The notes under the pieces: model-generated
Databases searched by the model: none
Seen by the model: only the letters and a program-made list of their open reading frames with translations
Told to the model about the DNA's origin: nothing
In this document: positions 28,350 through 36,571 of the stretch, in pieces
How positions within the stretch are numbered: position 1 is the stretch's first letter
Layout: every line of letters begins with the position of its first letter
Position numbers and translations under genes: made by a program
Source: Cellulomonas sp. Root485
Lineage (GTDB): Bacteria; Actinomycetota; Actinomycetes; Actinomycetales; Cellulomonadaceae
Direction of reading: 5' to 3'
NCBI RefSeq assembly: GCF_001426705.1
Contig: NZ_LMFC01000002.1
Span: 953,905-1,017,904, forward strand
DNA length: 64,000 nucleotides

Positions 28350-29845
28350 TTGGTGGCTCCCTTGCTGACGGTCTTGCGCGCGGTCGCGGAGGGCAGGGCG
28401 ACGGTGGGTGCCGAGGTCTTCAGGTACGCGGCGATGCCGTGGCGGCCACCCTCGCGGCCGTAGCCGGACTCCTTGTAGCCGCCGAACGGGCTCGACGGGT
28501 CGAACCGGTTGAACGTGTTGGCCCAGACGACGCCCGCGCGGAGCTTGTCGGCGACGGCCAGGATGCGGCTGCCCTTGTCGGTCCAGATGCCCGCGGACAG
28601 GCCGTACGGGGTGTTGTTGGCCTTGGCGACGGCCTCCGCGGGGGTGCGGAACGTGAGCACGCTGAGCACCGGCCCGAAGATCTCCTCGCGGGCGATCCGG
28701 TGGCTGGTGGACACGTTGGTGAAGATCGTCGGTGCGAACCAGAACCCGTTCTCCGGGATGGTGCACGCGGCGGTCCACCGCTCGGCACCCTCGGCCTCGC
28801 CGACGTCGCTCAGCTCCCGGATCCGCTCCAGCTGCTCGGCGCTGTTGATGGCGCCGATGTCGGTGTTCTTGTCGAGCGGGTCGCCCAGGCGCAAGGTCGA
28901 CAGGCGCGTCTTGAGGCGGTCGATGACCTCGTCGTGGATCGACTCCTGGACCAGCAGGCGGCTGCCAGCGCAGCAGACGTGGCCCTGGTTGAAGAAGATG
29001 CCGTTGACGATGCCCTCGATGGCCTGGTCGATGGGGGCGTCGTCGAACACGATGTTCGCTGCCTTGCCACCCAGCTCCAGGGTCAGCTTCTTGTTCGTCC
29101 CCGCGACGGACCGCGCGATCGCGCGACCGACCGACGTCGACCCGGTGAACGCGACCTTGTCGACGTCGCCGTGGCCGACGAGCGCTGCCCCGGTCTCGCC
29201 CGCACCGGTGATGATGTTGACGACGCCGGGCGGCAGGTCGGCCTGCTGCACGATCTCCGCGAACAGCAGCGCCGTCAGCGACGTGGTCTCGGCGGGCTTC
29301 AGCACGACCGTGTTCCCGGCGGCGAGGGCGGGCGCGATCTTCCACGCCAGCATGAGCAGCGGGAAGTTCCACGGGATCACCTGCGCGGCGACCCCGAGCG
29401 GTGCGGGGGCGGCGCCGAGGCCGACGTGGTCCAGCTTGTCGGCCCAGCCGGCGTAGTAGAAGAACCAGGCGGCCACGAGCGGGACGTCGACGTCGCGGCT
29501 CTCCTTGATGGGCTTGCCGTTGTCGAGGCTCTCCGCCACGGCGAGCTCGCGGCTGCGCTCCTGGACGAGGCGAGCGATCCGGAACAGGTACTTGCCGCGG
29601 TCCGCACCCGACATGCGCGACCAGGTGCGGTCGTAGGCGCGACGGGCGGCGGCCACGGCGGCGTCGACGTCGGACGCGTCGGCGTGCGCGATGGTCGCGA
29701 GGTGCTTCTCGGTGGCCGGCGAGATGGAGGCGAACGGCGTGCCGTGGCCCTCCCGGAACTCGCCGTCGATGAACAGGCCGTAGGAGTCGCGCAGGTTCAG
29801 GATCGCCTGCGACTCGGGCGCAGGGGCGTACTCGAGGAATGACAT
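28346..29845 (-). CDS. NAD-dependent aldehyde dehydrogenase
   Basis: This 499-residue enzyme has all family landmarks: IPWNFPLLMLAWKIAPALAAGNTVVLKPAE, FTGSTSVGR near 233, general base Glu257 in LELGGK, and the catalytic Cys at 291/292 in NQGHVCCAGSR. It oxidises an aldehyde to an acid with NAD(P). Its place right after deoC (11-base gap) suggests acetaldehyde, the DeoC product, as substrate (inference). The ATG at 29845 gives the usual family length; the longer frame to 30196 covers the end of deoC. Its stop overlaps the half-length paralogue. Confidence 0.93.
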   Translation of the reverse strand: MSFLEYAPAPESQAILNLRDSYGLFIDGEFREGHGTPFASISPATEKHLATIAHADASDVDAAVAAARRAYDRTWSRMSGADRGKYLFRIARLVQERSRELAVAESLDNGKPIKESRDVDVPLVAAWFFYYAGWADKLDHVGLGAAPAPLGVAAQVIPWNFPLLMLAWKIAPALAAGNTVVLKPAETTSLTALLFAEIVQQADLPPGVVNIITGAGETGAALVGHGDVDKVAFTGSTSVGRAIARSVAGTNKKLTLELGGKAANIVFDDAPIDQAIEGIVNGIFFNQGHVCCAGSRLLVQESIHDEVIDRLKTRLSTLRLGDPLDKNTDIGAINSAEQLERIRELSDVGEAEGAERWTAACTIPENGFWFAPTIFTNVSTSHRIAREEIFGPVLSVLTFRTPAEAVAKANNTPYGLSAGIWTDKGSRILAVADKLRAGVVWANTFNRFDPSSPFGGYKESGYGREGGRHGIAAYLKTSAPTVALPSATARKTVSKGATK

Positions 29846-29856
29846 CTGTGGGCCCT

Positions 29857-30861
29857 TCAGTCGATCGTCACGTAGTCGGGGCCGGAGTAGTGCCCGGTCG
29901 TCATCTTCTGGCGCTGCAGCAGCACGTCGTTGAGCAGGCTCGACGCGCCGAACCGGAACAGGTGCGGGGTCAGCCACTCCTCCCCGACCGTCTCCGCGAC
30001 CGTCACCAGGTACTTGATCGCGTCCTTCGAGGCGCGGATGCCACCGGCGGGCTTGACGCCGACCTTCTCGCCGCTGAGCCGGTGCCAGTCGCGCACGACC
30101 TCCAGCATGAGCAGCGTGACCGGCAGCGTCGCGGCGGGCGCGACCTTGCCGGTGGACGTCTTGATGAAGTCGCCGCCCGCCAGGATGCCCAGCCACGAGG
30201 CGCGGCGGACGTTGTCGTAGGTGTTCAGCTCACCGGTCTCGAGGATCACCTTGAGGTGCGCGTAGGTGCCGTCCGCGCGGCGGCAGGCCTCCTTGACGGC
30301 CACGATCTCGTCGTAGACCTGGCCGTACCGGCCCGACAGGAACGCCCCGCGGTCGATGACCATGTCGATCTCGTCGGCACCCGCGGCGACCGCGTCGGCG
30401 GTGTCCTCGAGCTTGATCGACCGCGAGGAGCGGCCGCTCGGGAACGCGGTGGCCACGGCGGCGACGGCGATCTTGCCCTGGTCCGGGTCGCCGTGCGCGG
30501 TGCCCAGCGCCTGGACCGCGTGCGGGACCATGTCGCCGTACACGCAGACCGCGGCGACCCGCGGGCACGTCGGGTCGGACGCGTCGGGCGTGACCGCCTT
30601 GGCGACGAGCGAGCGCACCTTGCCGGGGGTGTCCGCGCCCTCGAGCGTGGTCAGGTCGATGAGCCCGATGATGCGGTCCAGCGCCCAGGCTTTCGACGTG
30701 GTCTTGATCGAGCGCGTCCCGAGGCCGGCCGCCCGCTGCTCCAGCCCGACGGCGTCGACGCCGGGGATGCCGTGCAGGTAGCGACGCAGGTTGGCGTCGT
30801 TCGCCTCGCCGCCGAGGAGCGCGATGGCGCGTTCCCCGGGGACGATCTGGGTGCCTGTCAT
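29857..30861 (-). CDS. deoC: Deoxyribose-phosphate aldolase
   Basis: This 334-residue class I aldolase cleaves 2-deoxyribose-5-phosphate to acetaldehyde and glyceraldehyde-3-phosphate. Diagnostic segments are AVCVYGDMV, EIDMVIDRGAFLSGRY, LKVILETGEL, the Schiff-base Lys in FIKTSTGK, and the second lysine region VGVKPAGGIR. It is longer than the 220-residue short form and belongs to the longer DeoC type. Its start overlaps the regulator stop (ATGA). Confidence 0.94.
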   Translation of the reverse strand: MTGTQIVPGERAIALLGGEANDANLRRYLHGIPGVDAVGLEQRAAGLGTRSIKTTSKAWALDRIIGLIDLTTLEGADTPGKVRSLVAKAVTPDASDPTCPRVAAVCVYGDMVPHAVQALGTAHGDPDQGKIAVAAVATAFPSGRSSRSIKLEDTADAVAAGADEIDMVIDRGAFLSGRYGQVYDEIVAVKEACRRADGTYAHLKVILETGELNTYDNVRRASWLGILAGGDFIKTSTGKVAPAATLPVTLLMLEVVRDWHRLSGEKVGVKPAGGIRASKDAIKYLVTVAETVGEEWLTPHLFRFGASSLLNDVLLQRQKMTTGHYSGPDYVTID

Positions 30862-31826
30862 GAAGGGTCCTCGCTGTTCGTGTGCTTCTCGATGAGGTGC
30901 GTGGCGGTCTCCTCGTCGGTGACCAGCACCGTGCAGAGGCCGCTGGAGACGACTGCGTCGGCGACCGCGTGCTTCGCTGCGCCGGCGATGACCGCGATGC
31001 TGAGCCCCGCCGCGCGCAGGCTCTCCAGCGGGAGGCCGATGGTCCGCTCGTCGAGCCGTTCGTCCACGATCGCACCGGCGGCGTCGACGTACCGACCGAC
31101 GACGTCACCGACCGCGCCCCGCCGGACGAGCCCTGCGACGTCGTCGGGGGTCAGGTAGCCGCTGTCGACGAGCACGGAGCTCGCGTCGGCGGCCCCGGCG
31201 CTGAACAGGTAGGCGTCTGCGCTCGACGCCAGGTCGAGCACGGCGGCGACGGCGCGGTCGGACTCGATGGCGCGCTTGGTCTCCAGCCGTTCGAGGATCG
31301 CGGGGCTCGGCAGCAGGGTGGCGTGGCCGCCGGCCTTCTGGGCGATGGCGACGGCGGTGGAGGCTGCGGTTCCGGCCCGGCGGTTCAGGCTGACGCCGCC
31401 GTTGATCTGCACCACGTCGACGCCGGTCGCCCAGCCGTCCTCGAGGTGCCGGGAGATGTCGTCCAGCGTGCGCCCCCAGCTGATCCCGAGGGTGCGCGGG
31501 ACGGGACGCAGCGTGGCGAGGTAGTCGGCGGCGGCCTGCGCGGTGCGCGACTGGAGCTCGTCCTGGTCCTCGACGCCCGAGGTGGACACGACGATCGCGT
31601 CGGCGAGGCCGCAGGTCTCGCGCAGCCGGCGCTCGACGGGCAGCCGGCGCGCGCGCGGGTGGACGATCTCGATCCGGATGAAGCCGGAGGCCTTCGCCTG
31701 CGCCAGCAGGCGCCCGACCTTCCAGCGGGTGAGCGCCAGGATCGACCCGATCTCGTCCTGGGTCTTGTCCTCCTCGTAGTACAGCTCGGCGGCGCGGATG
31801 GACAGCAGCTCGTCCGACTCGATCAT
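30858..31826 (-). CDS. SorC/DeoR-type sugar-binding transcriptional regulator
   Basis: This 322-residue protein has an N-terminal helix-turn-helix (AAELYYEEDKTQDEIGSILALTRWKVGRLL, about residues 10-40) and a C-terminal SorC sugar-phosphate-binding domain, with features such as GISWGRTLDDI and QINGGVS. It heads the deoC-aldehyde dehydrogenase operon and its stop overlaps deoC, so it most likely responds to a deoxyribose phosphate and controls its own operon (inference). The ATG at 31826 has GAGAGGAA 4-5 bases upstream and is preferred over the longer frame to 31880. A 14-base palindrome lies 68 bases upstream. Confidence 0.87.
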   Translation of the reverse strand: MIESDELLSIRAAELYYEEDKTQDEIGSILALTRWKVGRLLAQAKASGFIRIEIVHPRARRLPVERRLRETCGLADAIVVSTSGVEDQDELQSRTAQAAADYLATLRPVPRTLGISWGRTLDDISRHLEDGWATGVDVVQINGGVSLNRRAGTAASTAVAIAQKAGGHATLLPSPAILERLETKRAIESDRAVAAVLDLASSADAYLFSAGAADASSVLVDSGYLTPDDVAGLVRRGAVGDVVGRYVDAAGAIVDERLDERTIGLPLESLRAAGLSIAVIAGAAKHAVADAVVSSGLCTVLVTDEETATHLIEKHTNSEDPS

Positions 31827-31893
31827 GCGGTTCCTCTCACGTCGTTCCACAGTAGGCACCGCTCGCGCGCATCGCAACACTCGTAGCGATCTT

Positions 31894-31907
31894 TGCTCAT
31901 ATGAGCA
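31894..31907. promoter_or_regulatory. Perfect 14-bp palindrome, probable SorC-type operator
   Basis: TGCTCATATGAGCA is its own reverse complement and lies 68 bases upstream of the regulator gene. Operators of SorC/DeoR-family regulators in actinobacteria often have CATATG-centred palindromes of this kind. Confidence 0.6.
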
Positions 31908-32020
31908 CGGTCATCCTCCGGGGGACGAATCACCCGATCGGTGGTTGCGCCCGCGATTGACTCACCCGGACCGGTCAGCGACAGTGGGGCAGCCTTCCGG
32001 CCGGTGCCGGAGCGGGCACC

Positions 32021-34366
32021 ATGCGAGGGGCAGGCGAGGGGACAGCACGGATGGGACGGTGGGGACGCGGCGGGGTCGCCGCAGTCGTCGTCCTCGGGTT
32101 CCTCGCCGCCGGGCTCGGCGTGGGCGCGGCCGTGCGGAACCTCCAGGCCGGCAAGACCGTGGTGGTGCCCGCCGAGTGGCAGTCGGCCTGGAAGGAAGCC
32201 CACGTGCGCGAGGGGCAGGACGTGATCCTGGCCTGGGGCGACCTCGCCGGCGCCGACCCGACGCGGGCGGCCGCCGAGGTGCGGTTCGACGCGGCACGGG
32301 CGGTCGCCCAGCTCGACGCCCTGTACGCGCTCGACGTGCACGACCTCGACGTGGTCGCCGAGGACGGCGCGATCGCCCAGCACAAGATCGTCGTCGTCGT
32401 CGACGGCACCTGGTCAACCGGTCCCGGAGCGCCCGCGAGCTCCGTGGTCGTGCCGGAGAGCGGCGGGCTGGCGCAGACCGAGCGCGGCGCCACCGGCTCC
32501 GTCATCGACGGGGTCGGGCTGCTGCGCGTGGACGTCCCGTCGCTGACCGCCCGCGGCCACGAGTCCGCGACCGCCCCGGTGACGGGGGAGCCCACGGTCG
32601 TCGGCGGCTCCGAGTTCGACCCGTCCTGGGAGCTGGCCCGCGGGTTCGCGGAGGTCGTGCAGGGCTTCGCCGTCCTCGACACCCCCGGGGGCTTCGCCTC
32701 GAACGACGCCGCGACGTTCTGGGCCGCCAGCTCGGCCTACCTGGCCACCGTGGCCGCGCCCGGGGGCATCGGCAACCCCGCGGACCTGATCCGCAGCCCG
32801 CAGCTGCACTGGGCGAGCCCCCGGCTCGGCGACGGCAGCTGGCTCCTGCTGCAGTACCTGGCCGAGCGCGACGGCGAGCAGCTGCTCGGGACGATGTGGC
32901 GCGAGGCGGAGGCCGGCGAGGACCCGCTCACCACCTACAAGCGTCTGACCGGGCTCAGCCAGGCCGACCTGAACCGCCGCGTCGCGGAGTACGCCATGCG
33001 CACCGTGACCTGGGACTTCCTGGACCGCAGCGCGATCGCCGCCGGGGTGGACCGGCTCGACCCGGTCCTGCTCGCCGACCGGACCACCCCCGTCGAGGCC
33101 GTCGAGGGCGACCCCGGCCACTACCGGGTGCTCGACGCGTTCGCCCCGTCCGACTACGGCTTCACGATCGTGCGGCTGAAGCCCGACGCCGGGGTGCGGG
33201 ACATCCGGGTGCGGGTCCGGGGCCACGACGACGCCGCCGACGCGGGTCTGAGCTTCGGTTTCGTCGCGATGCGCGCAGGAGTGCCCCGGTACAGCCCCGT
33301 GACCGAGAGCCTCGACGAGCAGATCCAGCTCCGGCTCCGCACGGGCGAGCACGAGGCGTACCTGGTGGTCGTCGGCACCCCGACGGTGAACCACGGGCAC
33401 AGCGGGGGCGACGCGTACGGCGAGGTCGCCCGCTACGCGTACGAGTTCCGGGTGTCGGGTGCGACGGTGGCCGACGACCTCCCCGACCCGGCCACCCTCG
33501 GTGGTCACCGGCACGTCAACGGCGGTGGCTTCGTGGACGACACCGCGACGGTCGACCCGACCGCCTACGTCGGTCCCGACGCCGTGGTCCGCGGAGACGC
33601 GCAGGTCCTCGGCGGTGCGCGCATCGAGGGCCGGGCGTGGGTCGAGGAGGGCGCGGTCGTCGAGGGTGCGGCGGTCGTGCGGGACGTGGCCATCGTCCGG
33701 TCCGGCGCGCACCTGAGCGGGACGACGGTCGTGGCCGGGGACGCCGTCGTCGACTTCACGTGCGCGTCGGGGGGCTACGCGACGTTCGACCCGGCGCGCT
33801 GGTGCGACGGGCGCGAGGCGTCGCCCGACCTGCTCGGCGCCCCCACCCCGTTCGCGGCGACCGACCTGCTGCTCACCGACGTGCCGGCGCCCACCGTGAC
33901 GCCGACGCCGGAGCCGTCGGCCCCGACCGAGTCCCCGACGCCGACCCCGGCACCGACCCCCACGGCCCCGCCCAAGCCGCAGCCGACCACGCCCGTCCAG
34001 ACGCCCACGGCAGGCGGTGTGGAGCCCCCCGAGCCTGTCCCGGCGAGCGCGTGCTCCGCGACGTACACGGTGGTCAACCACTGGACCTCGGACGGCCAGA
34101 ACTGGTTCCAGGCGGAGGTGGTCGTCACCGGCAGCGGCGCCGGGGTCGACGGGTGGGCCGTCTCCTGGCCGCTCCCGCAAGGGGTCCAGATCGCGGCCGT
34201 CTGGAACGCGCGGCTCGGCACCAGCGGCTCGACCGCGACGGCCGAGAACATGAGCTACAACGGCACCCTGCGCGACGGATCCACGACGACGTTCGGCTTC
34301 CAGGGGACCGGGCCCGGTGATGCCGGCCTGCAGGTCCCGCAGGTCAGCTGCACCAAGACGCGCTAG
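32021..34366 (+). CDS. Secreted multidomain protein: DUF6055-like, beta-helix repeat, CBM2
   Basis: This 781-residue protein has an N-terminal hydrophobic export segment (residues 17-36), then a long globular region (43-323) that resembles DUF6055. The EGQDVILAWGD start fits, but the HExxH-like site is replaced by ELARGFAEVVQ. A beta-rich domain (330-495) follows. A left-handed beta-helix of hexapeptide repeats (about 506-577: TAYVGPDAVVRGDAQVLGGA and similar) precedes a Thr/Pro linker (623-676) and a C-terminal family 2 cellulose-binding module (677-781). The CBM2 keeps Cys at both ends; aromatic surface residues include Trp in AAVWNA and Tyr in MSYNG. An ATG 30 bases later (32051) is an alternative start. 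Its stop shares a CTAG with the convergent mutase. Confidence 0.85.
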   Translation: MRGAGEGTARMGRWGRGGVAAVVVLGFLAAGLGVGAAVRNLQAGKTVVVPAEWQSAWKEAHVREGQDVILAWGDLAGADPTRAAAEVRFDAARAVAQLDALYALDVHDLDVVAEDGAIAQHKIVVVVDGTWSTGPGAPASSVVVPESGGLAQTERGATGSVIDGVGLLRVDVPSLTARGHESATAPVTGEPTVVGGSEFDPSWELARGFAEVVQGFAVLDTPGGFASNDAATFWAASSAYLATVAAPGGIGNPADLIRSPQLHWASPRLGDGSWLLLQYLAERDGEQLLGTMWREAEAGEDPLTTYKRLTGLSQADLNRRVAEYAMRTVTWDFLDRSAIAAGVDRLDPVLLADRTTPVEAVEGDPGHYRVLDAFAPSDYGFTIVRLKPDAGVRDIRVRVRGHDDAADAGLSFGFVAMRAGVPRYSPVTESLDEQIQLRLRTGEHEAYLVVVGTPTVNHGHSGGDAYGEVARYAYEFRVSGATVADDLPDPATLGGHRHVNGGGFVDDTATVDPTAYVGPDAVVRGDAQVLGGARIEGRAWVEEGAVVEGAAVVRDVAIVRSGAHLSGTTVVAGDAVVDFTCASGGYATFDPARWCDGREASPDLLGAPTPFAATDLLLTDVPAPTVTPTPEPSAPTESPTPTPAPTPTAPPKPQPTTPVQTPTAGGVEPPEPVPASACSATYTVVNHWTSDGQNWFQAEVVVTGSGAGVDGWAVSWPLPQGVQIAAVWNARLGTSGSTATAENMSYNGTLRDGSTTTFGFQGTGPGDAGLQVPQVSCTKTR

Positions 34367-36204
34367 ATCCCCAGCGCTGACCGCACGTCCCCGGCGACCG
34401 CGTCGAGGCGGGTGCGTGCGGCGTGCCGCGCCCGGCCGACGGCCGAGTGGTCCGCGTCCGGGTCGATCGGGACGACGACCTCCAGGTAGCACTTCACCTT
34501 GGGCTCGGTCCCGCTGGGTCGCACGATGACCCGGGTGCCGTCCGTGGTGAGCAGGCGCAGGCCCTCGGTGGGCGGCAGCCCGTCGCGGTCGTCCTCGGAG
34601 CCCGCGGCCAGGTCGACGACCTCGGTCACGCGGGACCCGGCCAGCGAGGTCGGCGGCCGGCTCCGGATCCGGTGGACGGTCTCGCCGATCTGCGCGAGGT
34701 CGGCGAACCGTGCGGAGACCTGGTCGGTCAGGTGCAGGCCGTGCTCGCGGGCGAGGTCGTCGAGCGCGTCGATGACGGTCCGTCCCTCCGCCTTGAGGCG
34801 CGCCGCCAGGCCGGCGACGAGCAGCGCCGCGGAGATGCCGTCCTTGTCGCGCACGTGCGCGGGGTCGACGCAGTAGCCGAGCGCCTCCTCGTACCCGAAC
34901 ACGAGACCGTCGACGCGCGAGATCCACTTGAACCCCGTGAGGGTCTGCGCGTGGCGGTAGCCCGCGGCGGTGGCGATCTTGCCGAGCAGGCGCGACGAGA
35001 CGATCGAGCTGGCGAACGCGGCCCCGTTCTGCGGCGTCGTGCCCGTCAGGCTCTTGCCGAGCAGCGAGCCGGTCTCGTCCCCGTGCAGGATGCGCCAGCC
35101 CTCCGCCTCGGCGGTGTCGGGTCCCCGGAAGGAACGGTGGCGCAGGTCCTGGATCCCGACCCCGCAGCGGTCCGCGTCGGGGTCGAGCGCGATCACCAGG
35201 TCGGCGCCCTCGTCGCTGGCCAGCCCGATCGCCAGGTCGATCGCGCCGGGCTCCTCGGGGTTGGGGAACGCGACGCTCGGGAAGTCGCCGTCCGGCTCCG
35301 CCTGCTCCGGCACCACCACCACGTCGGTGAACCCGGCCTCGGCGAGCACCCGCTGGGCGACCTTGCCGCCGACGCCGTGCAGGGGGGTCAGGACGATGCG
35401 CAGGCGCTTGGCGGCGGCCCGGGTGGCGTCGTCGCTGGGGGCCAGCGCGACGACCGACGCCACGTACGCATCGAGCACCTCGGGTCCGAGCACCGTCCAG
35501 CCGCTCGCGGCGCGCGGCACGGACGCGACGGACGGGACGTGCGCAATCTCGGCGGCGATCGCCGCGTCGGCCGGCGGCACGATCTGGGCGCCCTGGCCGG
35601 AGTCGGTGACCACCCGACCGCCCAGGTAGACCTTGTAGCCGTTGTCCTGCGGGGGGTTGTGCGACGCGGTGACCATGATCCCGGCGTCGGCGTGCAGGTG
35701 GCGGACCGCGAAGGCGAGCACGGGGGTGGGCAGCGCCGACGGCAGGACCAGCACCTCGATGCCCACCGCTGTCAGGACGGCCGCCGAGTCGCGCGCGAAG
35801 TCGACGGACTTGTGCCGGGCGTCGTACCCGATGACCACGCGCGGGCGGGGGCTGACCCCGTCGAGCTCGCCCAGCAGGTAGTCCGCCAGCCCCGACGCGG
35901 CACGGATGACGACCGCACGGTTCATCCGGTGCGGACCGCCGCCCAGCCGGCCGCGCAGGCCCGCGGTGCCGAACTGCAGGAGACCCGAGAACCGGTCGGC
36001 CAGCTCCTCGCGCGCGACGGTGCGGGCGTCGATGGCCTGGCGCTGCGTCGGGTCGGGCTCGCGCCCGGGCGCGACCGTCGGCGGCGCGGCGCGGGCCACG
36101 TCGAGCAGGCCGCGGAGCTCGTCCGCCGTCTGCGGGTCGGGGTCGTCCTCGATCCACGACTGCACCCGCGCCTCGAGGCCTGCCCATGCGTCGTCGCCGG
36201 TCAT
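34363..36204 (-). CDS. Phosphosugar mutase, PGM2-like (phosphopentomutase or phosphogluco/mannomutase)
   Basis: This 613-residue alpha-D-phosphohexomutase has the phosphoserine loop TASHNPPQDNGYKVY, the metal loop DPDADRCGVGI, a sugar-binding GYEEALGYCVDP and the phosphate-binding RPSGTEPKVK. Its length and the GYEEALGY-DKDGISAA sequence match the PGM2 subgroup, where human PGM2 interconverts ribose-1- and deoxyribose-1-phosphate, rather than the shorter 450-residue ManB type. Lying in the nucleoside-salvage region, it is a candidate for the missing phosphopentomutase. The usual label for such genes is phosphomannomutase. A TACGTT element 6 bases before the ATG suggests a leaderless transcript. 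Confidence 0.85.
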   Translation of the reverse strand: MTGDDAWAGLEARVQSWIEDDPDPQTADELRGLLDVARAAPPTVAPGREPDPTQRQAIDARTVAREELADRFSGLLQFGTAGLRGRLGGGPHRMNRAVVIRAASGLADYLLGELDGVSPRPRVVIGYDARHKSVDFARDSAAVLTAVGIEVLVLPSALPTPVLAFAVRHLHADAGIMVTASHNPPQDNGYKVYLGGRVVTDSGQGAQIVPPADAAIAAEIAHVPSVASVPRAASGWTVLGPEVLDAYVASVVALAPSDDATRAAAKRLRIVLTPLHGVGGKVAQRVLAEAGFTDVVVVPEQAEPDGDFPSVAFPNPEEPGAIDLAIGLASDEGADLVIALDPDADRCGVGIQDLRHRSFRGPDTAEAEGWRILHGDETGSLLGKSLTGTTPQNGAAFASSIVSSRLLGKIATAAGYRHAQTLTGFKWISRVDGLVFGYEEALGYCVDPAHVRDKDGISAALLVAGLAARLKAEGRTVIDALDDLAREHGLHLTDQVSARFADLAQIGETVHRIRSRPPTSLAGSRVTEVVDLAAGSEDDRDGLPPTEGLRLLTTDGTRVIVRPSGTEPKVKCYLEVVVPIDPDADHSAVGRARHAARTRLDAVAGDVRSALGI

Positions 36205-36210
36205 GGGGCC

Positions 36211-36216
36211 AACGTA
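36211..36216 (-). promoter_or_regulatory. Leaderless-type -10 element before the phosphosugar mutase
   Basis: On the minus strand TACGTT ends 6 bases before the ATG at 36204. It lies just after the end of nirD (36218), which runs in the same direction. Confidence 0.5.
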
Positions 36217-36217
36217 C

Positions 36218-36571
36218 TCAGCCGGTCCGGTCGGCGCTCCCCGACGTGCCCGGCAGGACCACGACCACCTGGCCGTCCTCGACGCTCACCGCATAGGAAG
36301 CCACGTCGCTCTGCCCGGAGCGGCACGCGCCGGTGCTCAGGTCGAAGACGTGGGCGTGCAGCGGGCAGACGACGACGTCGGCGTCCGTCTGCCCGTCGGC
36401 GAGGGGACCGCCACGGTGCGGGCACACGGCGTCGAGCGCCCGGACGGAGCCGTCGCGGAGCCGGAAGACGGCCACCTGGCGGCCCGCGACCGCGTACGCG
36501 CGGCCCTCACCCACCGGGATCTCCGACAGCGCCCCCAGCACGTGGGCCACGCCCAGCTCGACCGCGCTCAT
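36218..36571 (-). CDS. nirD: Nitrite reductase small subunit, Rieske-type
   Basis: This 117-residue protein is a Rieske [2Fe-2S] subunit. Its two ligand pairs are CPHRGG and CPLHAHVF. It pairs with NirB in NADH-dependent nitrite reduction to ammonium. The ATG overlaps the nirB stop. The longer frame to 37174 runs through nirB and is a shadow. It is the last gene of the nitrate/nitrite operon. Confidence 0.92.
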   Translation of the reverse strand: MSAVELGVAHVLGALSEIPVGEGRAYAVAGRQVAVFRLRDGSVRALDAVCPHRGGPLADGQTDADVVVCPLHAHVFDLSTGACRSGQSDVASYAVSVEDGQVVVVLPGTSGSADRTG

